A stretch of 64,000 nt of DNA from Serratia sp. UGAL515B_01 (GCF_033095805.1 NZ_CP109901.1:1-64000); one strand, 5' to 3'; counted from the first letter of the stretch, positions 34,036 through 49,140 are shown. Notes: generated from the sequence alone by a model not told the origin. Translations and numbers: made by a program.

Positions 34036-34083
34036 ATGATTTCGGGTACACTGCGCGGCAGATAACGAGTAAGAGAGTAGACA

Positions 34084-34674
34084 ATGCTACGTAACCCAAT
34101 TCATTTACGCTTGGAAAAGCTGGAAAGCTGGCAACATTTGACCTTTATGGCCTGTCTGTGCGAGCGTATGTACCCGAATTACCAGATGTTCTGCCTGCAA
34201 ACGGAGTTTGGCGATCCGGCGGTTTATCGTCGTATTCTGGATCTGATATGGGAGACGTTGGTGGTGAAAGACGCTAAGGTCAATTTTGACAGTCAACTGG
34301 AAAAGTTGGAAGAAGCGATCCCGTCGGCTGACGATTACGATCTTTACGGTGTCTATCCGGCAATAGATGCTTGTATTGCATTGGGAGAACTGATCCATTC
34401 ACGCCTCAGTGGCGAGACGTTGGAACACGCTATCACTATCAGCGAAACGTCAATTCGCACTGTGGCAATGTTGGAAATGACTCAGGCCGGTAAAGAAATG
34501 ACCGATGAAGAACTGAAAATTCTGCCTGCCGTTGAGGAAGAATGGGACATTCAATGGGAAATTTTCCGCCTGTTGGCTGCCTGTGAAGAACGTGATCTGG
34601 ATTTGATCAAAGGGTTACGATCTGACCTGCGTGAGGCTGCGGTAAGTAATATTGGGATAAATTTAACGCAATAA
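34084..34674 (+). CDS. yjaG: DUF416 family protein YjaG
   Basis: A 196-residue helical cytoplasmic protein of unknown function, matching E. coli YjaG almost throughout (IHLRLEKLESWQHLTFMACLC, QLEKLEEAIPSADDYDLYGVYP). It belongs to a small family common in gamma-proteobacteria and nearly always lies between nfi and hupA. No catalytic motif is evident. It is probably in the nudC-hemE-nfi transcript, 48 bases after nfi. Confidence 0.93.
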   Translation: MLRNPIHLRLEKLESWQHLTFMACLCERMYPNYQMFCLQTEFGDPAVYRRILDLIWETLVVKDAKVNFDSQLEKLEEAIPSADDYDLYGVYPAIDACIALGELIHSRLSGETLEHAITISETSIRTVAMLEMTQAGKEMTDEELKILPAVEEEWDIQWEIFRLLAACEERDLDLIKGLRSDLREAAVSNIGINLTQ

Positions 34675-34863
34675 CGCAATAAAACGTGATTTAACGTCTG
34701 ATTTGTCGTGCCTTAAGGCTTCACATCCGCACCCTGTCTGGTCTACATTTGGGGGGCGAAAAAAAAGTGGCTATCGGTGCGTGTATGCAGGAGAGTGCTG
34801 TCCATCGGCATATCCGTCGCACTCGATGCTTTGCAAACGATAAACACACTGTAAGGATAAGTT

Positions 34864-35139
34864 ATGAACAAGACTCAACTGATTGATGTAATCGCGGACA
34901 AGGCTGACCTTTCCAAAGCTCAAGCTAAACTGGCTCTGGAATCCACCCTGACTGCTATTACTGAGTCTCTGAAAGAAGGTGATGCAGTGCAATTAGTTGG
35001 TTTCGGTACTTTCAAGGTAAACCATCGTAGCGAGCGCACTGGCCGCAACCCACAAACTGGTAAAGAAATCAAAATCGCAGCTGCCAATGTGCCTGCATTC
35101 GTATCAGGTAAAGCTCTGAAAGACGCGGTTAAGTCCTAA
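34864..35139 (+). CDS. hupA: DNA-binding protein HU-alpha
   Basis: HU-alpha is a histone-like nucleoid protein that bends DNA and stabilises negative supercoils. It is 91 residues (E. coli 90), starting [18 protein letters not shown]. The DNA-binding arm with the HU/IHF signature [23 protein letters not shown] has its last part and the intercalating Pro in place. It has a 189-base upstream region with its own promoter expected. Codon use is strongly biased, as for an abundant protein. Confidence 0.98.
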   Translation: MNKTQLIDVIADKADLSKAQAKLALESTLTAITESLKEGDAVQLVGFGTFKVNHRSERTGRNPQTGKEIKIAAANVPAFVSGKALKDAVKS

Positions 35140-35164
35140 TCGCGTGTTATTAAAATGTTTAAAC

Positions 35165-35188
35165 AGGGGGGCGATGGTGCCCCTTTTG
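35165..35188 (+). terminator. Probable hupA terminator
   Basis: GGGGGC(GATGGT)GCCCC followed by TTTTG lies 25 bases after hupA. The loop contains the ATG I chose for the next gene, so the hairpin might also hide that start. Confidence 0.65.
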
Positions 35189-35845
35189 TTTATCCAACGG
35201 GCGCTCATAATGGCTGTTGTTGTCAGTGGTTTGAGCGCCTGTAGTTTTCGCTCGTCTACACCTTCTTTTAGCGCCACGGGTTTTGTTGCCGATCAGGGTG
35301 TTGTACGAATATGGCGAAGAGATGACAGGCAGCAGCGCCCTTCGGTACTGATGAGTGTCTATAGTCCTTATCGTGGGCCAGGGACAATCTCAACGTTGTA
35401 CGAATATCACAATGGTGTGCTGTACCAGATCAAACGTACCGATGCGGATGGTGATCGCGATTCTATTCAACTTCGTTTCACAGAAAATGGCACGGTCAGT
35501 TTTATGCAGCGTCAGTTGGCTACCCAACGCCAAAAGTTGTCCAGTGATGATATCGCACTCTACCGCTATCAGGCTCGTCGTATTCTGGAAGTGAGTAACG
35601 TGCTTAATGCAGGCCGCGTGAGGTTGCTGCAGGGACATTGGCAGCAAGGGGAAGTCAAGTTGTGCAATGGTGAAACGGTCAAGCCGGATTTTGATAAGCA
35701 GGCCGAGGCTTTAGTCGAACGGCGAGCGGCTAAAAGTCGCCAACCGGTTAGTCTTGCCTGGCTGGATGGGCCTGAAGGACGAGAGTTGCTGTTGGTTTCT
35801 AATGATGACTTTTGCCGTTGGGAGCCGACGCAAGGTACGCTATAG
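35174..35845 (+). CDS. yjaH: DUF1481 lipoprotein (YjaH-like)
   Basis: A predicted lipoprotein of unknown function. From the ATG at 35174 the product has 223 residues: a hydrophobic signal with the lipobox LSAC (Cys 23), then a mostly polar domain (VVRIWRRDD, STLYEYHNGVLYQIKRTDADGD) resembling E. coli YjaH of DUF1481. It would sit in the envelope. The start is uncertain: a GTG at 35144 overlaps the hupA tail, and an ATG at 35210 gives a short but usable signal. Position between hupA and purD is conserved, though the E. coli zraPSR genes are absent here. Confidence 0.85.
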   Translation: MVPLLFIQRALIMAVVVSGLSACSFRSSTPSFSATGFVADQGVVRIWRRDDRQQRPSVLMSVYSPYRGPGTISTLYEYHNGVLYQIKRTDADGDRDSIQLRFTENGTVSFMQRQLATQRQKLSSDDIALYRYQARRILEVSNVLNAGRVRLLQGHWQQGEVKLCNGETVKPDFDKQAEALVERRAAKSRQPVSLAWLDGPEGRELLLVSNDDFCRWEPTQGTL

Positions 35846-35901
35846 AAACGCCAACCAACAAAAGGCCCTACGTACAGAGCCTCTTGTATCGAGACGATAG
35901 C

Positions 35902-37185
35902 TTACTTTTCTCGGGCGATAGCGCGGTAGCCAATATCTTTGCGGCAGAAACTGCCTTGCCACCTAATCCCTTCCGCTAACAGATAAGCCTGCTTTTGTGC
36001 TGCTGCGACAGTTTTACCCAATGCGGTTACGCAAAGCACGCGCCCACCGCTGGTTACCACCTGGTTTCCCTGTATCCGTGTACCTGCATGAAAGACTTTC
36101 TCATCAGCATTTTCCTGCTGTGGCAAACCTTCAATCACATCGCCTTGGTGGTACTCCCCAGGATAACCGCCTGCGGCCAAGACAACACCGAGGGAAGGAC
36201 GTTCGTCCCACTCAGAGGTTTTCTCAGCGAGTTTGCCTTCGGCTCCTGCCAGACAGAGCTCCACTAGATCTGAACGCAGGCGCAGCATGATCGGCTGAGT
36301 TTCAGGATCGCCAAAGCGACAGTTGAACTCAATAACCTTAGGCTGGCCATCTTCGGTAATCATCAGGCCAGCATAAAGGAAGCCGACATAAGTATTGCCT
36401 TCTGCCGCCATGCCGCGCACAGTTGGCCAAATCACCTGTTCCATCACGCGCTGGTGGATCTCGTCAGTGACTACCGGCGCCGGTGAATACGCTCCCATAC
36501 CACCAGTATTAGGGCCGTGATCGCCATCACCGACACGTTTATGATCTTGGCTGGTTGCCATGGGAATGACATTCTCGCCATCCACCATAACGATGAAGCT
36601 AGCCTCTTCACCTTCAAGGAATTCCTCAATCACGATGCGATGCCCAGCCTGACCAAATGCATTGCCCGCCAGCATATCTTGGATGGCGTCCTCGGCTTCT
36701 TGCAGCGTCATGGCAACGATCACCCCTTTACCTGCGGCCAGACCGTCTGCTTTGATCACAATGGGCGCACCTTTACTGCGTACATATGCCAATGCAGGTT
36801 CTACTTCGGTAAAGTTTTGGTACTCGGCGCTTGGGATTGCGTGGCGGGCCAGGAAGTCTTTGGTAAAGGCTTTGGAACCTTCAAGCTGGGCAGCAGCTTG
36901 CGAAGGACCGAAGATTTTCAACCCTTCAACCTGGAAGGCATCGACGATGCCCATAACCAATGGTGCTTCAGGACCGACGATAGTGAGTTCGATTGCGTTA
37001 GCTTTGGCAAAGGCGATCAATGCGGGAATATCTGTGGGTGCGATATCGACATTGATCAGATTAGCTTCCAGTGCGGTACCTGCGTTACCCGGCGCAACGT
37101 AAACGTTATCCGCTAGTGGCGATTGGGCGGCTTTCCAGGCTAACGCATGTTCGCGTCCGCCGTTGCCGATAATCAGAATATTCAT
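35902..37185 (-). CDS. purD: Phosphoribosylamine-glycine ligase PurD
   Basis: PurD makes glycinamide ribonucleotide from phosphoribosylamine, glycine and ATP, the second step of purine synthesis. The ATG at 37185 (MNILIIGNGGREHALAWK) gives 427 residues (E. coli 429). ATP-grasp elements are clear: LEGSKAFTKDFL, VIKADGLAAGKGV, EEFLEGEEAS, and EFNCRFGDPETQ for metal binding. It lies 51 bases after purH in the purHD operon; convergent with the DUF1481 gene. Confidence 0.97.
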   Translation of the reverse strand: MNILIIGNGGREHALAWKAAQSPLADNVYVAPGNAGTALEANLINVDIAPTDIPALIAFAKANAIELTIVGPEAPLVMGIVDAFQVEGLKIFGPSQAAAQLEGSKAFTKDFLARHAIPSAEYQNFTEVEPALAYVRSKGAPIVIKADGLAAGKGVIVAMTLQEAEDAIQDMLAGNAFGQAGHRIVIEEFLEGEEASFIVMVDGENVIPMATSQDHKRVGDGDHGPNTGGMGAYSPAPVVTDEIHQRVMEQVIWPTVRGMAAEGNTYVGFLYAGLMITEDGQPKVIEFNCRFGDPETQPIMLRLRSDLVELCLAGAEGKLAEKTSEWDERPSLGVVLAAGGYPGEYHQGDVIEGLPQQENADEKVFHAGTRIQGNQVVTSGGRVLCVTALGKTVAAAQKQAYLLAEGIRWQGSFCRKDIGYRAIAREK

Positions 37186-37236
37186 CAGGGGCTCCATAAA
37201 CGACGTGCGTGTCTGCCACGCACGTAGCAAAAAGGA

Positions 37237-38826
37237 TTAGTGGCGGAAGTGACGCATGTCGGTGAAGATCATCGCAATGCCATGCTCATTAGCTGCTGCA
37301 ATCACTTCATCGTCACGAATCGACCCACCCGGCTGGATCACGCAGGTAATACCCACCGCAGCTGCAGCGTCAATACCGTCACGGAACGGGAAGAAGGCGT
37401 CTGATGCCATCGCGGAGCCTTTCACTTCCAGACTTTCGTCTGCGGCCTTGATACCGGCAATTTTTGCTGAATATACGCGGCTCATTTGACCCGCCCCGAT
37501 GCCGATGGTCATGTTATCGCGTGCATAAACGATAGCGTTGGATTTGACGAATTTGGCGACTTTCCAGCAGAACAGCGCATCACGCAGCTCTTGAGCGGTG
37601 GGTTGACGTTCGGACACCACACGTAAGGCAGTTTCAGTCACCATACCCAGATCGCGGTCTTGTACCAACAAACCGCCATTGACGCGTTTAAAATCCAGCC
37701 CGCGAATGCGTTGTTGCCATTGGCCACAGAGCAGCACGCGTACGTTCTGCTTAGCCGCCAGCAAAGAACGTGCTTCGTTACTGATACCGGGTGCGATGAT
37801 CACTTCAACAAATTGACGGCTGATGATCGCTTTCGCTGTTTCTTTATCCAACTCACGGTTGAAAGCAATGATACCGCCAAATGCGGAGGTTGGATCGGTT
37901 TGGTAGGCACGGTTATAGGCTGCCAAGAGATTTTCACCGATTGCTACACCACAGGGGTTAGCATGCTTGACGATCACACAGGCAGGTTCTGCAAACTCTT
38001 TCACACACTCTAGAGCTGCATCGGTATCCGCGATGTTGTTATAGGAGAGTGCTTTACCCTGCAGCTGTTCTGCGGTGGCAACGGAAGCTTCGTGTAGATC
38101 CTCTTCTATATAAAACGCGGCCTGTTGGTGGCTATTCTCACCGTAACGCACATCTTGCTTCTTGATGTAGTTCAGATTCAGCGTGCGAGGGAAACGACCA
38201 GAAGGCCGAGAGGTTTCTCCATGATAAGCAGGAACCAAGGTGCCAAAATAGTTAGCAATCATGCTGTCATAGGCGGCGGTATGTTCAAACGCTTTGATAG
38301 CCAGATCGAAACGGGTTGAGTACAGCAGCGAACCGTCATTATTGTCCATCTCGGTAATGACAGCGGCGTAGTCGCTGCTTTTGACCACAATGGTAACGTC
38401 TTTGTGGTTTTTGGCGGCGGAACGCACCATCGTTGGCCCACCAATATCAATATTCTCAACGGCATCTTCCAGCGAACAATCCGGGCCTGCCACCGTTTGG
38501 GCGAAAGGATACAGATTCACAACGACCATATCGATCGGGCGAATTGCATGGTTTTCCATAATCGCATCGTCCTGACCTCGGCGGCCAAGAATACCGCCAT
38601 GTACTTTCGGATGCAGTGTCTTGACACGTCCGTCCATCATTTCTGGGAACCCGGTGTAGTCGGAAACTTCGGTAACAGGCAGACCGGCATCTGCCAGCAG
38701 ACGCGCTGTGCCACCGGTGGAAAGCAGTTCTACTCCGCGCTGGCAAAGAGCTGTAGCGAATTCAACGATACCGGATTTGTCAGACACGCTGAGCAAGGCC
38801 CGGCGGATTGGACGAGGTTGTTGCAT
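37237..38826 (-). CDS. purH: Bifunctional AICAR transformylase / IMP cyclohydrolase PurH
   Basis: PurH carries out the last two steps of IMP synthesis. Start at 38826 ([19 protein letters not shown]) gives 529 residues, equal to E. coli; the frame runs on upstream but through the promoter and PurR operator. The N-terminal cyclohydrolase part (about 1-200) has the MGS-like fold, [15 protein letters not shown] and [20 protein letters not shown]. The C-terminal transformylase has [13 protein letters not shown] and [19 protein letters not shown]. It starts the purHD transcript. Confidence 0.97.
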   Translation of the reverse strand: MQQPRPIRRALLSVSDKSGIVEFATALCQRGVELLSTGGTARLLADAGLPVTEVSDYTGFPEMMDGRVKTLHPKVHGGILGRRGQDDAIMENHAIRPIDMVVVNLYPFAQTVAGPDCSLEDAVENIDIGGPTMVRSAAKNHKDVTIVVKSSDYAAVITEMDNNDGSLLYSTRFDLAIKAFEHTAAYDSMIANYFGTLVPAYHGETSRPSGRFPRTLNLNYIKKQDVRYGENSHQQAAFYIEEDLHEASVATAEQLQGKALSYNNIADTDAALECVKEFAEPACVIVKHANPCGVAIGENLLAAYNRAYQTDPTSAFGGIIAFNRELDKETAKAIISRQFVEVIIAPGISNEARSLLAAKQNVRVLLCGQWQQRIRGLDFKRVNGGLLVQDRDLGMVTETALRVVSERQPTAQELRDALFCWKVAKFVKSNAIVYARDNMTIGIGAGQMSRVYSAKIAGIKAADESLEVKGSAMASDAFFPFRDGIDAAAAVGITCVIQPGGSIRDDEVIAAANEHGIAMIFTDMRHFRH

Positions 38827-38986
38827 GGTTTTATCCCTTGGCTTTGAGTCGCAATAAAAGAGCGTTACGTGGATCTCTACCTTACTTTGCTTCTTATATA
38901 GAAGGATTTCTCTCTTACTATAAAGAGGGACAGGAAAAGATCCAGTTAACGCCCCGCTAAAATAGGGGCTCACTTCATCGCGGAGA

Positions 38987-39008
38987 ATTGTAGCGAAAAC
39001 GTTTGCGT
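38987..39008 (-). promoter_or_regulatory. purHD promoter with PurR operator
   Basis: On the minus strand ACGCAAACGTTTTCGC (38993-39008) matches the 16-base PurR palindrome nearly perfectly. It is followed directly by TACAAT (38987-38992), a good -10 box, so bound PurR covers the -35 region. With hypoxanthine or guanine as corepressor PurR would switch the operon off. E. coli purHD has the same arrangement. The leader then holds a GCCCC/GGGGC hairpin (about 38951-38969). Confidence 0.92.
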
Positions 39009-39125
39009 GGTGCTCGTAAATTTTCCAGGCAAATGCGCCTTGTGGATAAGTTAGTGTATAACTTGGTATAAAGGCGGGTTTTGCTGTGGAATGCAGCAAA
39101 CGACACTTTTTGTTGAAAATACCTG

Positions 39126-39153
39126 TTGCGGGCGACGCGTAACTCCCTATAAT
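39126..39153 (+). promoter_or_regulatory. rRNA operon promoter P1 (second rrn)
   Basis: TTGCGG (39126-39131) and TATAAT (39148-39153) with a 16-base spacer and GCGCCTCC discriminator, the same design as the first operon. An AT-rich stretch just upstream (CACTTTTTGTTGAAAAT) fits an UP element. It diverges from the purHD promoter about 120 bases away. Confidence 0.93.
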
Positions 39154-39229
39154 GCGCCTCCATCGACACGGAACAGGTGAATGATTTCACGGTGCTTCCG
39201 GGGTCAGCAGAAAAAACCTAAAAATAAGG

Positions 39230-39257
39230 TTGACTCTGTAAGAGGAAAGCGTATTAT
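39230..39257 (+). promoter_or_regulatory. rRNA operon promoter P2 (second rrn) and leader
   Basis: TTGACT (39230-39235) and TATTAT (39252-39257), 16-base spacer. The boxA GCTCTTTAACAA begins near 39298. From this point to the 16S gene the leader is the same as in the first operon, while the promoter regions themselves differ. Confidence 0.88.
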
Positions 39258-39474
39258 ACGCCACCTCGAGTTAGCAAGCGAAAGCGCGTAACTCACTGCT
39301 CTTTAACAATTTATCAGACAATCTGTGTGGGCACTCACAAGACGATATCCAGCTGCTTAGGCAGCAAAAAAATATCAAGTCTTGAAGAGTGACCAAGCAG
39401 TAATTCATGCGAATGAATTATTACGAAAGTTAATTTTCGAGCATCGCTTCACGAGTTGAAGCAAATCAAGCTTT

Positions 39475-41016
<1,542 letters not shown>

Positions 41017-41089
41017 CCTAAAGATATTAGTTGAGTGCAGTGTCCACACAGATTGTCTGATGAAAAGTAACGAGCAGAAATACCTTTAT

Positions 41090-41166
<77 letters not shown>

Positions 41167-41315
41167 AATTTCTTCTCATGCTGCGTTATGTGCGCGGTCG
41201 TTTACGCCAGTAAACTTCCCTTCCACATGCCTTGCGTGAAAAGAAATTACATTCGCACTTCAAATCGAATGTAACTCTCCGAGTGGTACATAAAGGTCTC
41301 TGCGAGTGACTGTAT

Positions 41316-41391
41316 GGGGCTATAGCTCAGCTGGGAGAGCGCCTGCCTTGCACGCAGGAGGTCAGCGGTTCGATCCCGCTTAGCTCCACCA
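41316..41391 (+). tRNA. alaT: tRNA-Ala (TGC anticodon), rrn spacer
   Basis: A 76-base cloverleaf starting GGGGCTATAGC, TGC anticodon in CTTGCACG, encoded CCA. It lies 149 bases after tRNA-Ile. The Ile-Ala pair defines the second class of enterobacterial rrn spacer, unlike the Glu spacer of the first operon. Confidence 0.98.
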
Positions 41392-41595
41392 TACCGTCCT
41401 TGATAATACTTCAGAGTGTACTGGCAACAGTATGCTGCGAAGTATTTTGCTCTTTAACAATCTGGAACAAGCTGAAAATTGAAACCTGACAGCTGAAACT
41501 TATCTCTCCGTAGAAGTATTGAGATAAGGACTAACCTGTCAGAGAGTCTCTCAAATGTTTGCAGCACGAACGATGGAAACATCTTCGGGTTGTGA

Positions 41596-44505
<2,910 letters not shown>

Positions 44506-44622
44506 ACAACACCGAAGGTGTTTTGGATTTGAGAGAAAAGAGTCGGTTTTCAGCGAAAGTTCCGGATTGGTTCTGATGGCTGCACGCGAGAGAAGCGTGA
44601 GCGGTTGGGATGAAACAGAATT

Positions 44623-44742
44623 TGCCTGGCGGCAATAGCGCGGTGGTCCCACCTGACCCCATGCCGAACTCAGAAGTGAAACGCCGTAGCGCCGATGGTA
44701 GTGTGGGGTCTCCCCATGCGAGAGTAGGACACTGCCAGGCAT
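44623..44742 (+). rRNA. rrf: 5S ribosomal RNA (second copy)
   Basis: 120 bases, the same as the first 5S gene in the stretches I compared. No distal tRNA follows; the operon ends at the terminator 14 bases downstream. Confidence 0.97.
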
Positions 44743-44755
44743 CAAATAAGGTCGA

Positions 44756-44791
44756 AAGCCCCATGCGAAAGCATGGGGCTTTTTGCTTTTT
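44756..44791 (+). terminator. Intrinsic terminator of second rrn operon
   Basis: AAGCCCCATGC, loop GAAA, GCATGGGGCTT and a long T-rich tail. The stem is fully paired here (C44766), where the first operon has a G-U pair. Confidence 0.94.
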
Positions 44792-44945
44792 CTATTGTTT
44801 GTTGTTCGGCTCGAACATGTGATGCGACCAATATGTCGGGAAAAGATTGGAATGCCGCAAACGGTGGCCTCTGAGGAGGGTGCTAAGAGCAAGGTGAATC
44901 AGGTAAGAATAGGCTGGCGTTATCCACCTGATGTATTTGACAGTA

Positions 44946-44980
44946 CAAAAAGGCCCCATGCGTTCGCATGGGGCCTTCAA
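44946..44980 (-). terminator. Terminator of acs-yjcH-actP operon
   Basis: AAGGCCCCATGCG (44950-44962), TT, CGCATGGGGCCTT (44965-44977) is a perfect 13-bp stem. On the minus strand it is followed by TTTTTG, so it ends transcription coming from actP. Its core is the same GCCCCATGCG found in the rrn terminator that faces it 160 bases away. Confidence 0.9.
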
Positions 44981-45011
44981 TTTTGTTTCTCCAGTATTTT
45001 CTATGAATTGA

Positions 45012-46664
45012 TCAGTGCGAACTACCTTGCGAGATGCCTAACCCAGTTTGTGAACGCACGAATTGTGCACGGAACTTCCCGCGTTCTTGCTGCCCAGTTA
45101 AGGATTTGTCGGTAACTGAGAAAAACCAGATACCAATGAATGCGACCAACATTGAGAATAATGCTGGATATTCATAGGGATAAATTGGTTTGGCGTGTCC
45201 AAGTATTTGTACCCAAATGGTTGGCCCCAGGATCATCAGTATTACTGCGGTTAACAGGCCTAGCCAACCCCCAATCATTGCTCCCCGTGTTGTCAGCCGA
45301 GACCAGTACATGGAAATAATGATAATTGGGAAGTTGCAGCTGGCCGCGATCGAGAATGCCAACCCCACCATAAAGGCAATATTCTGTTTTTCGAACAGGA
45401 TACCAAGAGCAATGGCCACCAAGCCGAGGAGTAATACGGTAATCTTTGACACTCTGAGTTCATCACGCTCAGTCGCTTTACCGTCTTTCATGACACAGGC
45501 ATACAGGTCGTGAGAAACCGCCGAAGCACCTGCTAATGTTAACCCTGCAACAACGGCCAGAATGGTGGCAAAAGCGACAGCAGAGATAAAACCAAGGAAG
45601 AAGTTACCACCAACGGCGTTCGCCAGGTGGACTGCTGCCATGTTGTTTCCACCCAATAATGCCCCGCTGGCATCCTTGAATGCCGGGTTGGCACTGACGA
45701 GCAGGATCGCTCCGAAACCGATAATAAAGGTCAGAATATAGAAATAGCCAATAAATCCGGTGGCATAGAACACGCTTTTGCGTGCTTCTTTAGCATCGTT
45801 AACGGTAAAAAAGCGCATCAGAATATGCGGTAGGCCTGCCGTACCAAACATCAAAGCCAAACCGAGTGATAGCGCAGAGATAGGGTCAGATACCAGCCCT
45901 CCAGGGCTCATAATCGCTTCCCCTTTTGGGTGTACCTTAACGGCTTGAGAAAACAACGTATTGAAATCAAAGTTTACTGTCTTCATGACCATCAGAGCCA
46001 TGAAACTGGCGCCTGCTAATAGCAGAACGGCTTTGATGATCTGTACCCAGGTTGTCGCCAACATGCCACCGAAAAGCACGTACAGCACCATTAATATCCC
46101 AACCAGCACCACGGCGACGTGATAATTGAGGCCAAACAGCAATTGGATCAGCTTACCTGCCCCGACCATTTGTGCGATCAGATACAAAGCGACCACCACC
46201 AGAGAGCCACAAGCCGAAAGGCTACGAATGGGTTTTTGCTTAAGCCGATAAGAAGCAACATCGGCAAAAGTATAACGTCCAAGGTTGCGCAGCCGTTCGG
46301 CAATCAGGAACAAAATGATCGGCCAACCTATCAGGAAGCCGATAGAATAGATTAAGCCATCATAGCCAGAGGTATATACCAATGCAGAGATACCTAAGAA
46401 TGATGCTGCAGACATAAAGTCGCCTGCTATCGCCAAGCCGTTTTGTAGCCCGGTAATACGCCCCCCGGCCGTGTAGTAATCCCCTCGAGAGCGAGTGCGT
46501 TTCGAAGCCCAGTAGGTGATATAAAGTGTGGCTCCTACAAATAGCAGAAACATAACGATCGCCTGAATATTCAGTGGCTGGCGTTCAACTGCCCCACCGA
46601 TGGCGTCTGCTTGGCTAAGACCCGGTAAAGCCAGCAATGCAGAAATTGAGAGCAAACGCTTCAT
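45012..46664 (-). CDS. actP: Acetate permease ActP (cation/acetate symporter)
   Basis: A sodium:solute symporter family protein in the inner membrane that scavenges acetate and glycolate. It has 550 residues (E. coli 549), an N-terminal hydrophobic leader ([19 protein letters not shown]), and about 13 further membrane helices. Family signatures [20 protein letters not shown] and [21 protein letters not shown] are intact. Its start overlaps the yjcH stop by four bases. It is the last gene of the acs operon and is convergent with the second rrn operon. Confidence 0.97.
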   Translation of the reverse strand: MKRLLSISALLALPGLSQADAIGGAVERQPLNIQAIVMFLLFVGATLYITYWASKRTRSRGDYYTAGGRITGLQNGLAIAGDFMSAASFLGISALVYTSGYDGLIYSIGFLIGWPIILFLIAERLRNLGRYTFADVASYRLKQKPIRSLSACGSLVVVALYLIAQMVGAGKLIQLLFGLNYHVAVVLVGILMVLYVLFGGMLATTWVQIIKAVLLLAGASFMALMVMKTVNFDFNTLFSQAVKVHPKGEAIMSPGGLVSDPISALSLGLALMFGTAGLPHILMRFFTVNDAKEARKSVFYATGFIGYFYILTFIIGFGAILLVSANPAFKDASGALLGGNNMAAVHLANAVGGNFFLGFISAVAFATILAVVAGLTLAGASAVSHDLYACVMKDGKATERDELRVSKITVLLLGLVAIALGILFEKQNIAFMVGLAFSIAASCNFPIIIISMYWSRLTTRGAMIGGWLGLLTAVILMILGPTIWVQILGHAKPIYPYEYPALFSMLVAFIGIWFFSVTDKSLTGQQERGKFRAQFVRSQTGLGISQGSSH

Positions 46665-46972
46665 TTCTTCACCTCGCGCAGTATTTCTGCATTTAGACGA
46701 TCAAATTGGCCATTTGCGCGATAAACATAAATACCGGTTAATACAAAAGAGGTCACAATCAACCCTATACCGATCGGGATCCCTCGGGTAATGGTTAAGC
46801 CTTTAGATAGAGGTGTTCCCAGCCAATGCGGGTTGAAAGCGATCAGAAAGATGAAACCGACGTAAAGAGCCAATGTAATCAGCGAAAGTAGCCAGGCAAA
46901 ACGACTACGTTTTTGTACCAGCTCCTTAAAACGCGGATTTTCCTCAATCTCCTGATAAATATCGTTATTCAT
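46661..46972 (-). CDS. yjcH: DUF485 inner-membrane protein YjcH
   Basis: A 103-residue protein with two predicted transmembrane helices (about 25-46 and 66-87), conserved with acs and actP. The start at 46972 ([22 protein letters not shown]) follows AGGAGAAG and matches the 104-residue E. coli protein; the open frame upstream is not supported. Function is unproven; constant linkage to actP suggests it helps assemble or run the acetate permease. It overlaps actP (ATGA). Confidence 0.95.
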   Translation of the reverse strand: MNNDIYQEIEENPRFKELVQKRSRFAWLLSLITLALYVGFIFLIAFNPHWLGTPLSKGLTITRGIPIGIGLIVTSFVLTGIYVYRANGQFDRLNAEILREVKK

Positions 46973-47149
46973 TTTATTTTCTTCTCCTATCGTTATTGAT
47001 CGATCACGTCGCGCTATACCCGTTTTGCTTTCAAGTGATGCCTTGCTGGTTGTCTTCATCCGCCCCAACCGAAACGACTGGGGAGGAGCTTTAAGCTATG
47101 GGGTGTACAGGCCATCCAACGGCTGATGGATGGTCAGAAGCGGCGTAGA

Positions 47150-49108
47150 TTAGGATGGAACGTTCATTGACTGCTTTTCTTCCAACAACTTGTCGACTAC
47201 AGCTGGATCTGCCAGCGTTGAGGTATCTCCCAGATTACTGGTGTCTCCGCTGGCAATTTTGCGCAGAATACGCCGCATGATTTTGCCTGAACGTGTTTTT
47301 GGCAAAGAGTCTGTCCAGTGGAGGACATCCGGTGTAGCAATGGGGCCGATCTCCTTACGTACCCAATGGCGTACTTCAGCGTAAAGTTCAGGTGTCGGCT
47401 CTTCGCCATGATTTAGAGTGATATAGGCATAAATTGCCTGTCCCTTGATGTTATGAGGAATGCCAACCACGGCTGCTTCAGCAATTTTGGGGTGAGAAAC
47501 TAATGCAGATTCAATTTCTGCAGTACCCAGACGGTGGCCTGAAACGTTCAGTACGTCATCGACACGGCCGGTGATCCAGTAATAGCCATCCTCATCGCGG
47601 CGGGCACCGTCACCGCTGAAATACATGCCTTTAAAGGTAGAGAAATAGGTTTGTTCGAAGCGTTCGTGGTCACCGAACAAGGTGCGAGCCTGACCAGGCC
47701 AAGAATCCGTAATGACCAGATTACCTTCACAAGCCCCCTCTTGTGGTGTTCCCATATTATCGACTAACGCTGGCTGTACACCAAAGAAAGGACGGGTGGC
47801 GGAACCTGCTTTCAGTTCCGTGGCACCTGGCAATGGGGTGATCATGAACCCCCCAGTTTCTGTTTGCCACCAGGTGTCAACTATTGGGCACTTACCGTTA
47901 CCTATTTTGTTGTAATACCATTCCCAGGCTTCAGGGTTGATTGGTTCACCTACGGAACCCATGATACGTAGCGAGTCGCGTTTGGTACCTTCAATGGCTT
48001 TGTCGCCTTCAGCCATCAAGGCACGAATAGCTGTTGGTGCGGTATAGAGAATATTGACCTGATGCTTATCGACTACCTGTGATAGACGATTCACGCCGGG
48101 ATAGTTCGGTACTCCCTCGAACATTAGCGTAATGGCACCACATGCCAATGGGCCATAGAGCAGATAACTGTGACCTGTCACCCAACCTACATCTGCAGTA
48201 CACCAATAAACGTCACCGTCGTGGTAGTCGAAGACATATTTGAATGTTGTTGCGGCGTAGACCAGATAGCCACCGGTAGTATGCACAACGCCTTTTGGTT
48301 TACCGGTCGAACCAGAAGTATAAAGAATGAACAGCGGATCTTCTGCATTCATCTCTTCTGGCGGGCAATCAGCAGAAACACCTGCAGTCAGTTCGTGCCA
48401 CCAAAGATCTCGCCCTTCCTGCCAATAACCCGGTTTCCCCGTGCGCTGGAACACCACCACATTGTTAACGCTTTTTACGCCAGGGTTCTTCAACGCATCA
48501 TCTACGTTCTTTTTCAGCGGTACGGCACGGCCAGCGCGCAGGCCTTCATCCGCAGTGATGATCAGTTTGGTGTTCGAATCGATAATACGGCCCGCAACGG
48601 CATCCGGTGAGAATCCTCCGAAGATCACCGAATGTACGGCACCAATGCGTGCGCAAGCCAGCATGGCAACAGCCGCTTCGGGCACCATTGGCATATAAAT
48701 AGCAATGACATCACCTTTATTTATGCCAAGTTTTTTCAGCACATTAGCAAATTGGCAGACGTCATGATGCAACTGCCTGTAAGTCACTTTTTTTGACTGA
48801 GTGGGGTCATCACCTTCCCAGATAATGGCTGTTTGCTCACTGCGTTCGGCCAAATGTCGGTCAAGGCAGTTGGCTGAAAGATTCAATGTACCGTCTTCAA
48901 ACCAACGAATACTAATATGACCAGGATCGAAAGAAGTGTTCTTTACCCGAGTATAAGGTTTTATCCAGTCTAGAATTTTTCCCTGCTTTCCCCAAAAAGC
49001 CTCAGGGTCTTGCACAGATTGTTGATAATATTGTTGATATTGTACTGGATCCATCAAGGTATGTTCTGCAATTGCAGAAGGAATGGCATGTTTATGCGGT
49101 TGGCTCAT
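47150..49108 (-). CDS. acs: Acetyl-CoA synthetase Acs
   Basis: AMP-forming enzyme that activates acetate to acetyl-CoA at low concentrations. At 652 residues it has the E. coli length. The nucleotide loop [12 protein letters not shown] (about 263-274), the motif WWQTETGG and the C-terminal SGKIMRR with Lys 609, the site of regulatory acetylation in the family, are all present. It heads the acs-yjcH-actP operon; the 177-base gap to yjcH holds two small hairpins (CCCCA/TGGGG and CCATCC/GGATGG). The gap upstream is long and AT-rich. Confidence 0.97.
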   Translation of the reverse strand: MSQPHKHAIPSAIAEHTLMDPVQYQQYYQQSVQDPEAFWGKQGKILDWIKPYTRVKNTSFDPGHISIRWFEDGTLNLSANCLDRHLAERSEQTAIIWEGDDPTQSKKVTYRQLHHDVCQFANVLKKLGINKGDVIAIYMPMVPEAAVAMLACARIGAVHSVIFGGFSPDAVAGRIIDSNTKLIITADEGLRAGRAVPLKKNVDDALKNPGVKSVNNVVVFQRTGKPGYWQEGRDLWWHELTAGVSADCPPEEMNAEDPLFILYTSGSTGKPKGVVHTTGGYLVYAATTFKYVFDYHDGDVYWCTADVGWVTGHSYLLYGPLACGAITLMFEGVPNYPGVNRLSQVVDKHQVNILYTAPTAIRALMAEGDKAIEGTKRDSLRIMGSVGEPINPEAWEWYYNKIGNGKCPIVDTWWQTETGGFMITPLPGATELKAGSATRPFFGVQPALVDNMGTPQEGACEGNLVITDSWPGQARTLFGDHERFEQTYFSTFKGMYFSGDGARRDEDGYYWITGRVDDVLNVSGHRLGTAEIESALVSHPKIAEAAVVGIPHNIKGQAIYAYITLNHGEEPTPELYAEVRHWVRKEIGPIATPDVLHWTDSLPKTRSGKIMRRILRKIASGDTSNLGDTSTLADPAVVDKLLEEKQSMNVPS

Positions 49109-49140
49109 GGTTTTTCTCCTTAGATTTGTTAATAGTATGT

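Noticed and set aside
36517..37116. A 199-codon plus-strand frame opposite purD
   Set aside because: It is the antisense of a well-conserved ATP-grasp gene; no independent evidence.
38827..39099. Upstream extension of the purH frame
   Set aside because: It would translate across the PurR operator and promoter; family alignment places the start at 38826.
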